Source: Chloroflexota bacterium (GTDB taxonomy: Bacteria; Chloroflexota; Chloroflexia; Thermomicrobiales; JADLAZ01). Taken from it: 30,297 nucleotides of DNA. Of the stretch, positions 1 to 7,457 are shown piece by piece. Numbering within the stretch: position 1 is the first letter of the stretch; each line of letters begins with the position of its first letter. Made by a program: the position numbers and the translations under genes. The DNA lies in contig JADLAZ010000151.1 in the NCBI GenBank assembly GCA_020849725.1, positions 1 to 30,297 of the forward strand. Reading direction: 5' to 3'. A model generated the notes under the pieces. The model searched no databases. It had not been told where the DNA came from and saw only the letters and a list, made by a program, of their open reading frames with translations.

Positions 1-73
1 CCCGACCACGGGCGCGCGCATTCAGGTCGTCCAGTTGGTCAGCGGTCAGGGTCACGCGGATGATCTTCGGCAT
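1..73 (-). CDS. N-terminus of a probable IS630-type transposase (partial, runs off the left edge)
   Basis: The minus strand starts with ATG at 73, preceded by AGGAGG about 8 nt upstream. It reads MPKIIRVTLTADQLDDL and stays open to the window edge. This short N-terminus resembles the start of IS630-family transposases, which begin with a basic segment, 'RVTLT', and then a helix-turn-helix. Only 24 residues are visible, so no catalytic residue can be checked. A small ribbon-helix-helix or other DNA-binding protein is an alternative. It is divergent from the ssb gene. Confidence 0.4.
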   Translation of the reverse strand, partial: MPKIIRVTLTADQLDDLNARARGR

Positions 74-247
74 GGCGGGCCCTCCTGCCCGCCATTGTAC
101 GAGACGCTTACCCGAAGCTGCTTAGGCGCGGACCCGACACCACCGGCTGCCGATCATGGTCGGCGGCACGCGGCGACACCGGACCGACGCGGGGCACCGC
201 GTCCCGCGTTGCTGGCTCCAATCCACCCGACATGGAGGCGAACGATC

Positions 248-880
248 ATGGCACGCGGCATCAATAAGGTCATCCTGGTTGGCCATCTCGGGCGCAAGCC
301 CGACATGCGGGTCGCGGCGGACGGCACGGCCAGGGCCACCCTGTCGCTGGCAGTCAACCGGGCCGGGCGCGACAGCGCCGGCGCCCGCACCCGCGAGACC
401 GACTGGTTCACGGTCATCTTCTGGGCCAGCGCGGCCGAGGCGCTGCAGAAGTACGCCGCAACCGGCGCCAAGCTCTTCGTCGAGGGCGCGTTGCGGGTGC
501 GCACGTACCGGGACCGCGAGGGCAATGAACGGACGGCGGTCGAGATCGTCGGCCGCGAGTTCATCATCCTGGTCGATGGGCGCGAGACGCCGGCTCAGGC
601 CGCGGCCGGTCCGGCGACTGCGCCGCCGGAGACTGGTGACGACCTGGCCGACCTCGACGAGCTCCCCTCCTACCTCGCCTGTCCAGCCAATGGAAGGCTG
701 ACCACCTGGCGATCGTGGCGGCGGGGGGGCGGGCCGGATGGCCCGGCCCGCCCTCCCGCTGACCGTGCGCCAGGCTGTCACCCCCGTCGGCACACGCTGA
801 TGGGGGTGTGCGTGTGTCAACGCCGCGGCGCAGCGCCGCGGCCGCCACCGGTCGGGCGCGGATGGCCCCGGCCGGCGTGA
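248..880 (+). CDS. ssb: Single-stranded DNA-binding protein (SSB) with an unusual C-terminal extension
   Basis: The protein binds and protects single-stranded DNA during replication and repair. ATG 248 is chosen because GGAGG lies at 234-238 and because the protein then begins MARGINKVILVGHLGRKPDM, the normal SSB start. The OB-fold runs through about residue 115, including ETDWFTVIFW and a GALRVRTYRD strand. The usual SSB ends in an acidic tip of the DDDIPF type. Here an acidic stretch (DDLADLDELPS) ends near residue 140, but the frame runs on for about 70 residues of Arg/Pro/Gly-rich sequence, giving 210 aa. That tail looks like read-through of non-coding sequence after a lost stop or frameshift, which would mask the partner-binding tip. 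SSB genes are frequent in plasmid backbones, which fits the neighbouring PRTRC operon. Confidence 0.88.
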   Translation: MARGINKVILVGHLGRKPDMRVAADGTARATLSLAVNRAGRDSAGARTRETDWFTVIFWASAAEALQKYAATGAKLFVEGALRVRTYRDREGNERTAVEIVGREFIILVDGRETPAQAAAGPATAPPETGDDLADLDELPSYLACPANGRLTTWRSWRRGGGPDGPARPPADRAPGCHPRRHTLMGVCVCQRRGAAPRPPPVGRGWPRPA

Positions 881-922
881 CGTCGTGCGCGGCAAGCGGA
901 CGACGTCGGAAGGAGTACTCCC

Positions 923-1159
923 GTGACGACCTACGTCATGTTTCGCGGCACCGAGTACCTCGTCCCCGCCGGGTTCACCGCCGAGCAGGCCCGCGCGGAA
1001 CTGCGCGACCGCTACCCCGACGTGGCCAATGCCGACCCGGTGACGCGCCGGGAGCGGCGGGCTGGCGAGGAGGTCAAGATCATCGAGTTCGTGCCGCGCG
1101 CCGGCGTGAAAGGCGCCGGCCCGCTAGACGGTGGCCGGCGCGCGGGGGGCCGGCCATGA
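923..1159 (+). CDS. PRTRC system protein C, ubiquitin-like protein
   Basis: This 78-aa protein starts with GTG at 923, and GGAAGGAG lies 7-10 nt upstream. It shows the pattern of PRTRC protein C, the Prok_Ub beta-grasp family: an N-terminal beta hairpin (TYVMFRGTEYLVP), a helix (TAEQARAELRDRYPD), and a final strand KIIEFVPRAGVKG. Family members typically end at or near that last GTKG/GVKG motif. Here GVKG is at residues 61-64 and a 14-residue Gly/Arg-rich tail follows. A JAB peptidase (PRTRC A) is encoded in the same operon, so the tail may be trimmed to expose a C-terminal glycine for activation by the ThiF protein; that is inference. The stop overlaps the next gene's start (ATGA at 1156), implying translational coupling. 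Confidence 0.8.
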   Translation: MTTYVMFRGTEYLVPAGFTAEQARAELRDRYPDVANADPVTRRERRAGEEVKIIEFVPRAGVKGAGPLDGGRRAGGRP

Positions 1160-1482
1160 GCGGCCGGCTCTCGGCCGCCGACCTGCTCGCGCGGCTGCGC
1201 ACGGTCCGGCCGGCGCCCATCGTGATCACGGGGATGGACGCGGACGAGCGCCGCCGCGCCCGCGTGCGCCAGCGGCTCTACGCCGGCGCCGTCACCGTCG
1301 ACGAGGCGCTGGCGCTGGATTGGGAGCCCCAGGAGGCGGCGACCTGCCAGGTGCTGGTCGCGAGCCAGCGGAGGATGCCATGGACGCGCACAGGCACGCC
1401 GTACGCCGACCGCAACCCCCTGCTCCGGTTGCGGCCGGTCGCCGCTACCGCCGCCTCCCGCGCCGCCGCGTACTCGCCGTGA
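1156..1482 (+). CDS. Hypothetical protein in the PRTRC operon (108 aa)
   Basis: I do not recognise a family. The start overlaps the stop of the Ub-like gene in an ATGA, so it is probably translated by coupling. The first half (LSAADLLARLRTVRPAP... MDADERRRARVRQRLYAGAVTVDEAL) looks like a folded helical protein. The part after about residue 75 (WTRTGTPYADRNP, then Ala/Arg-rich) overlaps the next gene if that gene starts at 1380, and looks less constrained. It has no signal peptide or membrane segment. Its place inside the operon is the only hint of function. Confidence 0.55.
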   Translation: MSGRLSAADLLARLRTVRPAPIVITGMDADERRRARVRQRLYAGAVTVDEALALDWEPQEAATCQVLVASQRRMPWTRTGTPYADRNPLLRLRPVAATAASRAAAYSP

Positions 1483-2558
1483 GCGCGGTGACCGGGCGCA
1501 GAGCGGGCGCCGAGCAGGACGACGCTTGGGGCGCGGCCTACGCCGCCGGGCTGGGCGCGGCCGGGCTCATCCACGACCACTACCCGGAGCTGTACGCGGC
1601 GCGGGTGGCGCGGCGCCCGCTGACGCTGGCGCTGACCACCGCCCTGGTCCGGCTGTGGCTGGGCCTGGTCAACCGCGACGTAATCCCGATCGCCTACGCC
1701 CACGACATCGACATCGTTCACGGCGACCCGGCGGCGGACTTCCTGGCGGCGTGCGCGGCGGCCACCGAGCAGGAGCGCGCGACCGACGAGGAGATCGCGC
1801 TGGAGACGCTGCCGTTCGCCTTCGAGCGCCCGGCGATCCCGTTCCTCGGCCTCGCGCTGGATGAGGAGGACTGGGGCGGTGTGTCGTGGGACGACGGGGC
1901 TTTGCTGGCGACGCTGTGGTGGCTTGTCCGCCACACCGGCGCCTGCCCGGTGGTGACCGAGGACCCGGCGGCGCCGGCGGTCGTCGCTCGCCTGGCGGCC
2001 GAGCCGGTGTGGGCGGCGCTGGCGCCGCTGGCCGTTCCAGCCCAGGTCGAGCTGGTCCCGCTGTGCCGGGCGCTCAATCGGCTCGACCAACCGCCGGTGC
2101 CCCGACTGGGCGACATCCTGGCCTACGCGTGCCGATTGACCGGCAACCTCTTCGCCGACGTCAGCCAGGTTGAGGCCGACGACCAGGAGCCGCCGGCGAT
2201 TCCCTGGCGCCAGTGGGAGGTGCTGCAAGAGCTGGCGGCGGACTGGCGGGAAGCCGACGCCATCGTTGCTGCCTTCATCGAGGCGGTCAGGCGGGTCGGC
2301 GTGGAACCCGGCCTGCTCATCGCCATCGCGCGGACGATCGCCGACACGGCCGCCCGCCTGCGGCCGGACGGCTCAATCAGCCCGTGGCGGCAGGCCCAGC
2401 TGCCGCTCGGACCGGCGCCGGCCGGGCGGCCGGCTGCGGGCGCCGCTCTCCCAGACGCGGAAGGAGGTACTCCGAATGACGATGCTGGCGCTGCCGCGTC
2501 GGCTGGGCCGGGTGGCGACCGGCCGCGCGGGCCTGCCGCTCAGCCGGCTGGTGCGTGA
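1380..2558 (+). CDS. PRTRC-operon protein of unknown function, paralogue 1
   Basis: This is a 392-aa soluble protein. ATG 1380 has GCGGAGGA 6 nt upstream and gives an N-terminus about as long as that of its paralogue; a GTG at 1479, overlapping the previous stop as GTGA, is an alternative (359 aa). It is clearly homologous to the next gene. Both share WgAAYAAgL, fPELYAa, a Leu-rich helix with LWLgLV, a middle DILAYACRLTGNLFADVS segment, and a terminal helix LLIAIARTIADTAARL. The order C - these genes - B - A - ThiF puts the pair where PRTRC protein F usually lies, but I cannot confirm membership in that family. The last 40 residues are Ala/Pro/Gly-rich and overlap the start of the paralogue by 83 nt. 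Confidence 0.75.
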   Translation: MDAHRHAVRRPQPPAPVAAGRRYRRLPRRRVLAVSAVTGRRAGAEQDDAWGAAYAAGLGAAGLIHDHYPELYAARVARRPLTLALTTALVRLWLGLVNRDVIPIAYAHDIDIVHGDPAADFLAACAAATEQERATDEEIALETLPFAFERPAIPFLGLALDEEDWGGVSWDDGALLATLWWLVRHTGACPVVTEDPAAPAVVARLAAEPVWAALAPLAVPAQVELVPLCRALNRLDQPPVPRLGDILAYACRLTGNLFADVSQVEADDQEPPAIPWRQWEVLQELAADWREADAIVAAFIEAVRRVGVEPGLLIAIARTIADTAARLRPDGSISPWRQAQLPLGPAPAGRPAAGAALPDAEGGTPNDDAGAAASAGPGGDRPRGPAAQPAGA

Positions 2559-3603
2559 GCGGACGGCTCAGGACCGCCGGCGCGAGCAGGCGGAGCAGGG
2601 CTGGCAGGCCGCCTACGCGGCGGCGCTGGTCGCCGGCCGGCTCATCGGCGGCCGGTTCCCGGAGCTGTACGCGCGCCAGGTGCGCTGGCGGCGGTTGACG
2701 CTGCCGGTCTGCTTCGCGCTGCTCGAACTCTGGCTCAACCTGGTCGAGCACCACTGGTGGTGGCTGTGGGCGTGCGACTGCTTCGAGCCGGCCCGCGAGC
2801 CGCGCCAGATCGAGCCGATCTTCGTCCGCCGCTGCGCCAGCATGACGGCGGCGGAGGCCGTGGGCGCCTTCGTCGACGACGGCGCGCCGGTGCGGGCCTT
2901 CTTCAACCCGCTGCCGGTCACCTTCGGCCTCGGCCGCGACGGCGAGGCGATCGCGGCGACCTGTCTCGATCACGGGGCAACGGTGTGGACGATCTGGAAC
3001 CTCGTCCAGGCCACCGGCTGGCAGGTCCACGCCATCCGGGCGGAGACGGGCGAGACCGACTGGCTGGACGGCATGCTCGTCGATGCCACCGCCGGCGCGG
3101 CGCGCCCGCTCGGCCGGCGCCCGCGCGCCTGGCTCAACGACGCCGTGCTGCCGCGCGCGACGGACATGGCGGCGCTGGCCGACGCCCTGGCGGCGGCGCC
3201 GCTGCCGACCGGCGGGTCGATCGGCGCGCTGCTCCGCTCGGTCTGCGGCATGCACGACGACGTCTTCGCCGACCTCACCGTGGATGAGGTGCTCGACGAC
3301 CACGGCGGATTCGGCGAGATGGACTGGGACGACGACGGGCAGCTCACCGAGTGGCGCGACCGGCAGCGCCGGGCCGCCACGCTCCACGAGCAGCTGTCCG
3401 CCTACTTCGCCGCCGTCGCCCGGCGGCCGCGGCTGCTGGTGGCACTGGTGGAGACGATTCTGACGACCGCCGGGCGGCTGGCGCAGGAGCGCGCGCGGCC
3501 GCGCGGCCTGATCGACATCCTCGCGCGAGAAAGGAGCGCTGGTGATGACGGTACAGGAGACCCCACGCCGGGTGACGCGGGACACCGGGCGCGCGTCGGG
3601 TGA
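2476..3603 (+). CDS. PRTRC-operon protein of unknown function, paralogue 2
   Basis: This is a 375-aa protein. ATG 2476 is preceded by GAAGGAGGT, a near-perfect ribosome-binding site. It repeats the layout of the previous gene: QAAYAAALVAGRLIGGRFPELYA, then a hydrophobic helix with LWLNLVE. A central region contains WTIWNLVQATGW (compare LWWLVRHTGA in paralogue 1). Later segments are IGALLRSVCGMHDDVFADL and LLVALVETILTTAGRL. A Trp-rich stretch HHWWWLWACDCF is peculiar to this copy. The paralogues have diverged widely, so the duplication is old. No catalytic motif is evident; a structural or adaptor role next to the Ub-like machinery is only a guess. The 3' end overlaps the protein B gene by 59 nt. 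Confidence 0.75.
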   Translation: MTMLALPRRLGRVATGRAGLPLSRLVRERTAQDRRREQAEQGWQAAYAAALVAGRLIGGRFPELYARQVRWRRLTLPVCFALLELWLNLVEHHWWWLWACDCFEPAREPRQIEPIFVRRCASMTAAEAVGAFVDDGAPVRAFFNPLPVTFGLGRDGEAIAATCLDHGATVWTIWNLVQATGWQVHAIRAETGETDWLDGMLVDATAGAARPLGRRPRAWLNDAVLPRATDMAALADALAAAPLPTGGSIGALLRSVCGMHDDVFADLTVDEVLDDHGGFGEMDWDDDGQLTEWRDRQRRAATLHEQLSAYFAAVARRPRLLVALVETILTTAGRLAQERARPRGLIDILARERSAGDDGTGDPTPGDAGHRARVG

Positions 3604-4345
3604 CCGGCCGCCCTGGCGCACGCCGCGGCCGGCGCGGCCGTGGCGAGCCAGCCCGACGATCCTGCTCGACGAGGAGCCGGACGCGAGCCTGGCGATCTAC
3701 GGCGAGCGCGGCCTGGCGGTCCTGACGGTGCGGCTGGCCCACGGCGGCTACCGCTCGCACCTCGTCGACCCGGCCGACGTGGCGGCCGCCCTGGCGGGCC
3801 AGGCGGTGACGACCGGCTTGCTGCCGCCGGCGACGCTGGCCGCCGGCTCGCTCGGCCAGGAGGCCTTCATGGTCCAGTGGCGCGCGCCGCAACCGGTGAC
3901 GCTGACGGCGGTGACCGGTGACAAAGGGGGCCGGACGCGCGACTACCAGTTCCCGGCGCCGGCGCTGGTCTGGGGCGTCTGCGGCGAGGCCTACACCCTC
4001 TTCGCGCTGGCCGGGAGCGCCTGGCCCGCCCCCGACAGCCGGCTCTATCACGCGCCCTTCCCCAACGTCTTCGATAGCGGAGGAGTGTGCTGGGGGTCGG
4101 GCCGGCGGCCGGGGCCGGTTGACGGCGCCGCGCTGGAGGCGGCCTGGGCGGTCTTCCTGCACGGCAGCGCCTTCAGCTGGCATGCCGCCGGCCAGCGCTG
4201 CCGGAGCTTCCCGGCCAACGTGCTCGGCCTCTACCAACACCTGGCGCAGGCGGGGGCGGCGACCTTCCCGGATGACGAGCTGCTGCCGACGCGGTGGACG
4301 GTGGCCGACCTGGTCGCCGGCCGGCTGTGGGGGAGGAGCGCATGA
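3545..4345 (+). CDS. PRTRC system protein B, E2-like ubiquitin-conjugating protein
   Basis: This 266-aa protein matches the PRTRC B pattern (Prok-E2 family D). After a variable Pro/Arg-rich N-terminus it has TILLDEEPDASLAIYGERG. The hallmark segment follows at residues 167-184: LYHAPFPNVFDSGGVCWG. Next come WAVFLHGSAFSWHAAGQRCRS and a C-terminal FPDDELLPT. In E2-like folds a cysteine carries the Ub thioester; Cys182 in the VCWG motif is the natural candidate here, by inference. GTG 3542 and ATG 3545 are both possible starts behind AAAGGAGCG; the true start could also lie further in, since the first 35 residues look unconserved and overlap the previous gene. The stop overlaps the next start as ATGA (4342-4345). 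Confidence 0.75.
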   Translation: MTVQETPRRVTRDTGRASGDRPPWRTPRPARPWRASPTILLDEEPDASLAIYGERGLAVLTVRLAHGGYRSHLVDPADVAAALAGQAVTTGLLPPATLAAGSLGQEAFMVQWRAPQPVTLTAVTGDKGGRTRDYQFPAPALVWGVCGEAYTLFALAGSAWPAPDSRLYHAPFPNVFDSGGVCWGSGRRPGPVDGAALEAAWAVFLHGSAFSWHAAGQRCRSFPANVLGLYQHLAQAGAATFPDDELLPTRWTVADLVAGRLWGRSA

Positions 4346-4672
4346 GCACCGTCCACACGCTGGCCGAGCTGCTGGCCTACCGCCACGCGGTCGTCCGGGC
4401 GGGCGAGCGACCGCCGCGCGGCGACCCAGATGTCTTTCTCTGGGCGGCCAACGGCATCTTCATCCGCGGCGCCGACCCGGCCGCGGACGTGCTCCTCCGC
4501 ATCGCCGCGACGCCGCCGGTCCCGGGCCTGGCCCACCTGGCGCCGGGCGTCGCCTGGACCGGCTGGGCCGGGCCGTTGCCGGAGGCGCTGCTGGACGAGT
4601 CGCTGGCGGCGTCGTGGGCGGCGTGCCGCGCCGCCGACGGCGCCTGGCAGCCGCGGGAGTGGCAGGGCTACG
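4342..4672 (+). CDS. PRTRC system protein A (JAB/JAMM peptidase), 5' exon
   Basis: This exon encodes residues 1-110 plus the first base of codon 111 of a JAB-domain protein split by a group II intron. It contains LLAYRHAVVRAGERPP, VFLWAANGIFIRGADP and VAWTGWAGPLPEALLDES, the pattern of the N-terminal half of PRTRC A. Without splicing, translation stops at 4690-4692 inside the intron, giving 116 aa with no catalytic site. The start at 4342 overlaps the protein B stop and has GGGAGGAG just upstream. The exon ends ...TGGCAGGGCTACG, and its last six bases can pair with a loop inside the intron (EBS1). Confidence 0.8.
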
Positions 4673-4971
4673 GTGCGACACGAAGTCTCTGACGCGATTG
4701 TTCCACGCGGCGAGTAGCCATGATGGAACCTGTTGTCCCGTCAACAGTACCCTAGGCGGACGAGCGGGAAGGCAACGACCCGTGAGGAGCCCGCTGACAA
4801 TGCACCCGCCGCCGCGAGGCGAGCGCCGGACCCGTGAGGAGAAGGCGCGTCCGTCCAGCATCAGGAGGGGCCGGGGCTAGGGTGGATGAGATGGCCAGCC
4901 AACGCGAACCCTCGATAAACGTCGTCATGCCAGCCGAACCTACGGTGCTGACAGGTTCGTTCGCAGCGGGC

Positions 4972-4994
4972 ATAGGGCCTTGTAGCTGCCCTAT
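4972..4994 (+). other. EBS1 hairpin of the group II intron
   Basis: ATAGGGC (4972-4978) and GCCCTAT (4988-4994) form a perfect 7-bp stem around the loop CTTGTAGCT. TGTAGC in the loop pairs with GCTACG at 4667-4672, with five Watson-Crick pairs and one G-U. Position and geometry are those expected of the exon-binding site 1 loop in domain I. I could not identify EBS2. Confidence 0.65.
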
Positions 4995-5285
4995 CACGGG
5001 CAACCAACGCTGCCGGCGGAAAGAGGGGGCCTACGTCATCCGGTCGCGTCCGAGGAACGTGGTAAGCCCGCATCCTTCCCCGCCCGGCCGTCCCGGCCGC
5101 CGGGGTAGGCAACTCGCGAGGGGTGCCGATGGGGGTGCGGGTATGGGAGGCTGGAGGAAGCGAAGGCCGGCCGGTAATAGGCCGGATAGGGGCTGCGACG
5201 ATCGCCCCGCCGCGCAAGCGGGCAGACTTCCAGCTGGTCTTTCGTCACGAGAGAGCAGGGCAAACCGTCTCAGGAGGCAAGGCAG

Positions 5286-7022
5286 ATGACGGCAAACGAC
5301 AGCCAGCCCGCGAGGGACGGCATGGTTGCTGGTGCGGCCTCCGCGGAGGAGGTCGCCGACCGGCCAGTCGACTGGCACGCCATCGACTGGCGCGCGGCGA
5401 ACGAAAACGTCCGACGGCTCCAGGCGCGTATCGTGAAGGCGACCACGGCCGGCAGGTGGGGCAAGGTGCATGCCTTGCAGCGCCTACTGACCCACTCGTT
5501 CTCCGCCAAGGCATTGGCGGTTCGGCGAGTGACGGAGAACCAAGGGAAGCGGACGCCCGGCGTGGACGGGGCGACCTGGGACACGCCGACGAAGAAGGCT
5601 ACGGCCGTGCGCGCGCTGCGGCAACGGGGCTACCGGCCCCGGCCGCTGCGGCGCGTGTACATCCCGAAGCGCGACGGGAAGCTGCGCCCCCTGGGCATCC
5701 CGACGATGGTGGACCGGGCGATGCAGGCCCTCTACCTGCTCGCCCTGGAACCGATCGCCGAGACGACCGGGGACCGGTACTCATTCGGGTTCCGGCGCGA
5801 GCGGTCGGCGGCGGACGCCGTCGGCTACTGCTTCAACCTCCTGGCCCGCGAGGCAATGGCGTCGTGGGTCCTGGAGGGCGACATCCGGTCGTGCTTCGAT
5901 CGGATCAGCCACGACTGGCTGCTGGCCCACATCCCCACGGAGCGGGCCATCCTCCGGAAGTGGCTGAAGGCCGGGTACATGGAGGGACGCGTTGTCCATC
6001 CGACCGAAGACGGGACGCCCCAAGGGGGGATCATCTCGCCCGTCCTGGCCAACATGGCGCTCGACGGCCTGGAGCGGCTCCTCGCGGACCGCTTCCCCAA
6101 GAGCACCCGTAGCGGCCAGCGGGCGAAGGTCAATCTGGTGAGGTACGCCGACGACTTCATCATCACCGGCAGTTCGCGAGAGCTGCTGGAGGAGGAAGTC
6201 CGCCCCCTGGTGGCCCAATTCCTCGGCGAGCGCGGCCTGGAACTCTCCGACGAGAAGACCACGGTCACGCACATCGACGACGGGTTCGATTTCCTCGGCT
6301 TCAATGTGCGCAAGTACAGCGGCCCCTGGGGCAGGAAGCTGCTCATCAAGCCGTCGCCCAAGAGCGTCAAGGCGCTCCTGCGGCAATGCCGGGGGATCAT
6401 CAAGAAGAACCGGGCCGACGCGGCCGGCCGCCTGGTCGCCCAACTCAACCCCGTCCTGCGCGGGTGGGCGAACTACCACCGGCACGTCGTCAGCAAGCGC
6501 GTCTTCACCGCCATCGACAGCGCCCTCTTCGCGGCACTTTGGCGATGGGCCGTCCGGCGACACCCGCACAAGTCACGGCGCTGGATCAAGGACAGGTACT
6601 GGCCTCCACGCCCTGGCGCGAAGTGGGTGTTCCACGGCGACGTGGACGGGAGGAACGGCGACACGCGCCCGACCGCCCTCCACAAGGTGGCGCACACCCC
6701 GATCCGGCGACATCCGCTCATCCGGGTAGCGGCCAATCCGTTCGACCCCGCCGATGAAGTCTACTTCGAGGAGCGATTGGGCCTGAAGATGGTCCAGTCG
6801 CTGACGGGTCGACGGACGCTCCTGTATCTGTGGAGACGCCAGAACGGCATCTGCCCGGTCTGCGACGCCAAGATCACCAGGGTCACGGGATGGCACAACC
6901 ATCACCGGGTCATGCGCAGTCACGGCGGACCGGACACGGCAGACAACCGCGTGTTGCTCCACCCCACCTGCCACGTCCAACTCCATCAACGGCACACTCC
7001 GCGTGGTCACCGCGTCCCTTGA
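5286..7022 (+). CDS. ltrA: Group II intron reverse transcriptase/maturase with C-terminal HNH endonuclease
   Basis: This 578-aa multifunctional intron protein assists splicing and drives retrohoming. ATG 5286 is preceded by AGGAGG at 5271-5276. The RT domain has KRTPGVDGATW, YIPKRDGKLRPLGIPT, the TPQGGIISPVLANM block, and the catalytic VRYADDFIIT, where YADD carries the active-site aspartates. The maturase X domain contains LNPVLRGWANYHRHVVSK and AVRRHPHKS. The C-terminal endonuclease is of HNH type: ICPVCDAKI... WHNHHRVMRSHGG... LLHPTCHVQLHQRH, with CxxC and His residues intact. All key motifs are present and the frame is intact, so the intron should be both splicing- and mobility-competent. 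The ORF sits in intron domain IV and ends 22 nt before domain V. Confidence 0.95.
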   Translation: MTANDSQPARDGMVAGAASAEEVADRPVDWHAIDWRAANENVRRLQARIVKATTAGRWGKVHALQRLLTHSFSAKALAVRRVTENQGKRTPGVDGATWDTPTKKATAVRALRQRGYRPRPLRRVYIPKRDGKLRPLGIPTMVDRAMQALYLLALEPIAETTGDRYSFGFRRERSAADAVGYCFNLLAREAMASWVLEGDIRSCFDRISHDWLLAHIPTERAILRKWLKAGYMEGRVVHPTEDGTPQGGIISPVLANMALDGLERLLADRFPKSTRSGQRAKVNLVRYADDFIITGSSRELLEEEVRPLVAQFLGERGLELSDEKTTVTHIDDGFDFLGFNVRKYSGPWGRKLLIKPSPKSVKALLRQCRGIIKKNRADAAGRLVAQLNPVLRGWANYHRHVVSKRVFTAIDSALFAALWRWAVRRHPHKSRRWIKDRYWPPRPGAKWVFHGDVDGRNGDTRPTALHKVAHTPIRRHPLIRVAANPFDPADEVYFEERLGLKMVQSLTGRRTLLYLWRRQNGICPVCDAKITRVTGWHNHHRVMRSHGGPDTADNRVLLHPTCHVQLHQRHTPRGHRVP

Positions 7023-7044
7023 TCGGGGCGTCTTCGAAAGGCTT

Positions 7045-7078
7045 GAGCCGTGTGCCGGGAAACCGGCACGCACGGTTC
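7045..7078 (+). ncRNA. Group II intron domain V (catalytic hairpin)
   Basis: This is a 34-nt hairpin: GAGCCGTGTGCCGG, a GAAA tetraloop, then CCGGCACGCACGGTTC. It has the canonical AGC catalytic triad near its 5' base and the two-base bulge on the 3' strand. It is followed by the domain VI stem (GGGGAGGGGCGTCC against GGGCGTCCCTTACCC) with a bulged A. Confidence 0.9.
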
Positions 7079-7119
7079 TTAGGGGAGGGGCGTCCGGTAA
7101 CGGGCGTCCCTTACCCGAC

Positions 7120-7457
7120 TCGTGCTCGACCCGTGGCCGCGGCTGATCACGCCCACCCCGACGCGGGTGTCGGCGGTGCGCGTCGAGGCGCCGCGGCCGG
7201 CCGGGCTCGCGGTCGCCGTCGACATCCACAGTCATCAGGCCATGCCGGCGTTCTTCAGCGCCACCGATAACCGGTCGGACGCCGGCCTCGGCGTCTCGGC
7301 CGTCATCGGGACTATCGACACGGTCCCGACCATCCGCTGCCGGCTCAACCTCGACGGCTGGCATCAGGAGATCGGGGTCACGCGGCTCTTCGCGGGGCCG
7401 GGTCCCTTCGTCGACCTGGTCGATCGCGACGAGCAGACAGGAAGGAGACCAGTATGA
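7120..7457 (+). CDS. PRTRC system protein A (JAB/JAMM peptidase), 3' exon with the catalytic site
   Basis: This exon completes codon 111 (g + tc = Val) and encodes the rest of a 222-aa protein. It carries a perfect JAMM zinc-protease motif, HxHx7SxxD: in DIHSHQAMPAFFSATDNRSD, His147, His149, Ser157 and Asp160 of the spliced protein. JAB proteases of this kind remove or process Ub-like proteins, here probably PRTRC C. Segments typical of PRTRC A follow: GVSAVIGTIDTVPTIRCRLNLDGW. Without intron removal there is no proper start for this exon, only an internal GTG at 7122. The stop overlaps the ThiF start as ATGA (7454-7457). Confidence 0.85.

Larger units (their letters stand above)
4673..7119 (+). 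mobile_element. Group II intron (ribozyme plus maturase ORF) inserted in the PRTRC A gene
   Basis: The 5' end is GTGCG at 4673-4677, the group II consensus. A 34-nt domain V lies at 7045-7078, starting GAGCCGTGTGCCGGGAAACC. Domain VI follows at about 7081-7116, with an unpaired A at 7113 as the likely branch point, seven bases from the 3' end. The 3' end is ...CCGAC at 7119, matching the AY rule. A 9-nt loop at 4979-4987, closed by ATAGGGC/GCCCTAT, contains TGTAGC (4981-4986), which pairs with the last six exon bases GCTACG (IBS1). This fits EBS1. Removing 4673-7119 joins the two exons in frame. The region 4673-5285 is the structured RNA of domains I-IV. The intron lies on the coding strand, as splicing requires. 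Confidence 0.93.

Noticed and set aside
4672..4692. Premature stop of the JAB gene interpreted as a frameshift or pseudogene
   Set aside because: The interruption begins with a group II 5' consensus and ends at a domain VI/AY boundary, and splicing restores the frame exactly, so it is an intron rather than a mutation.
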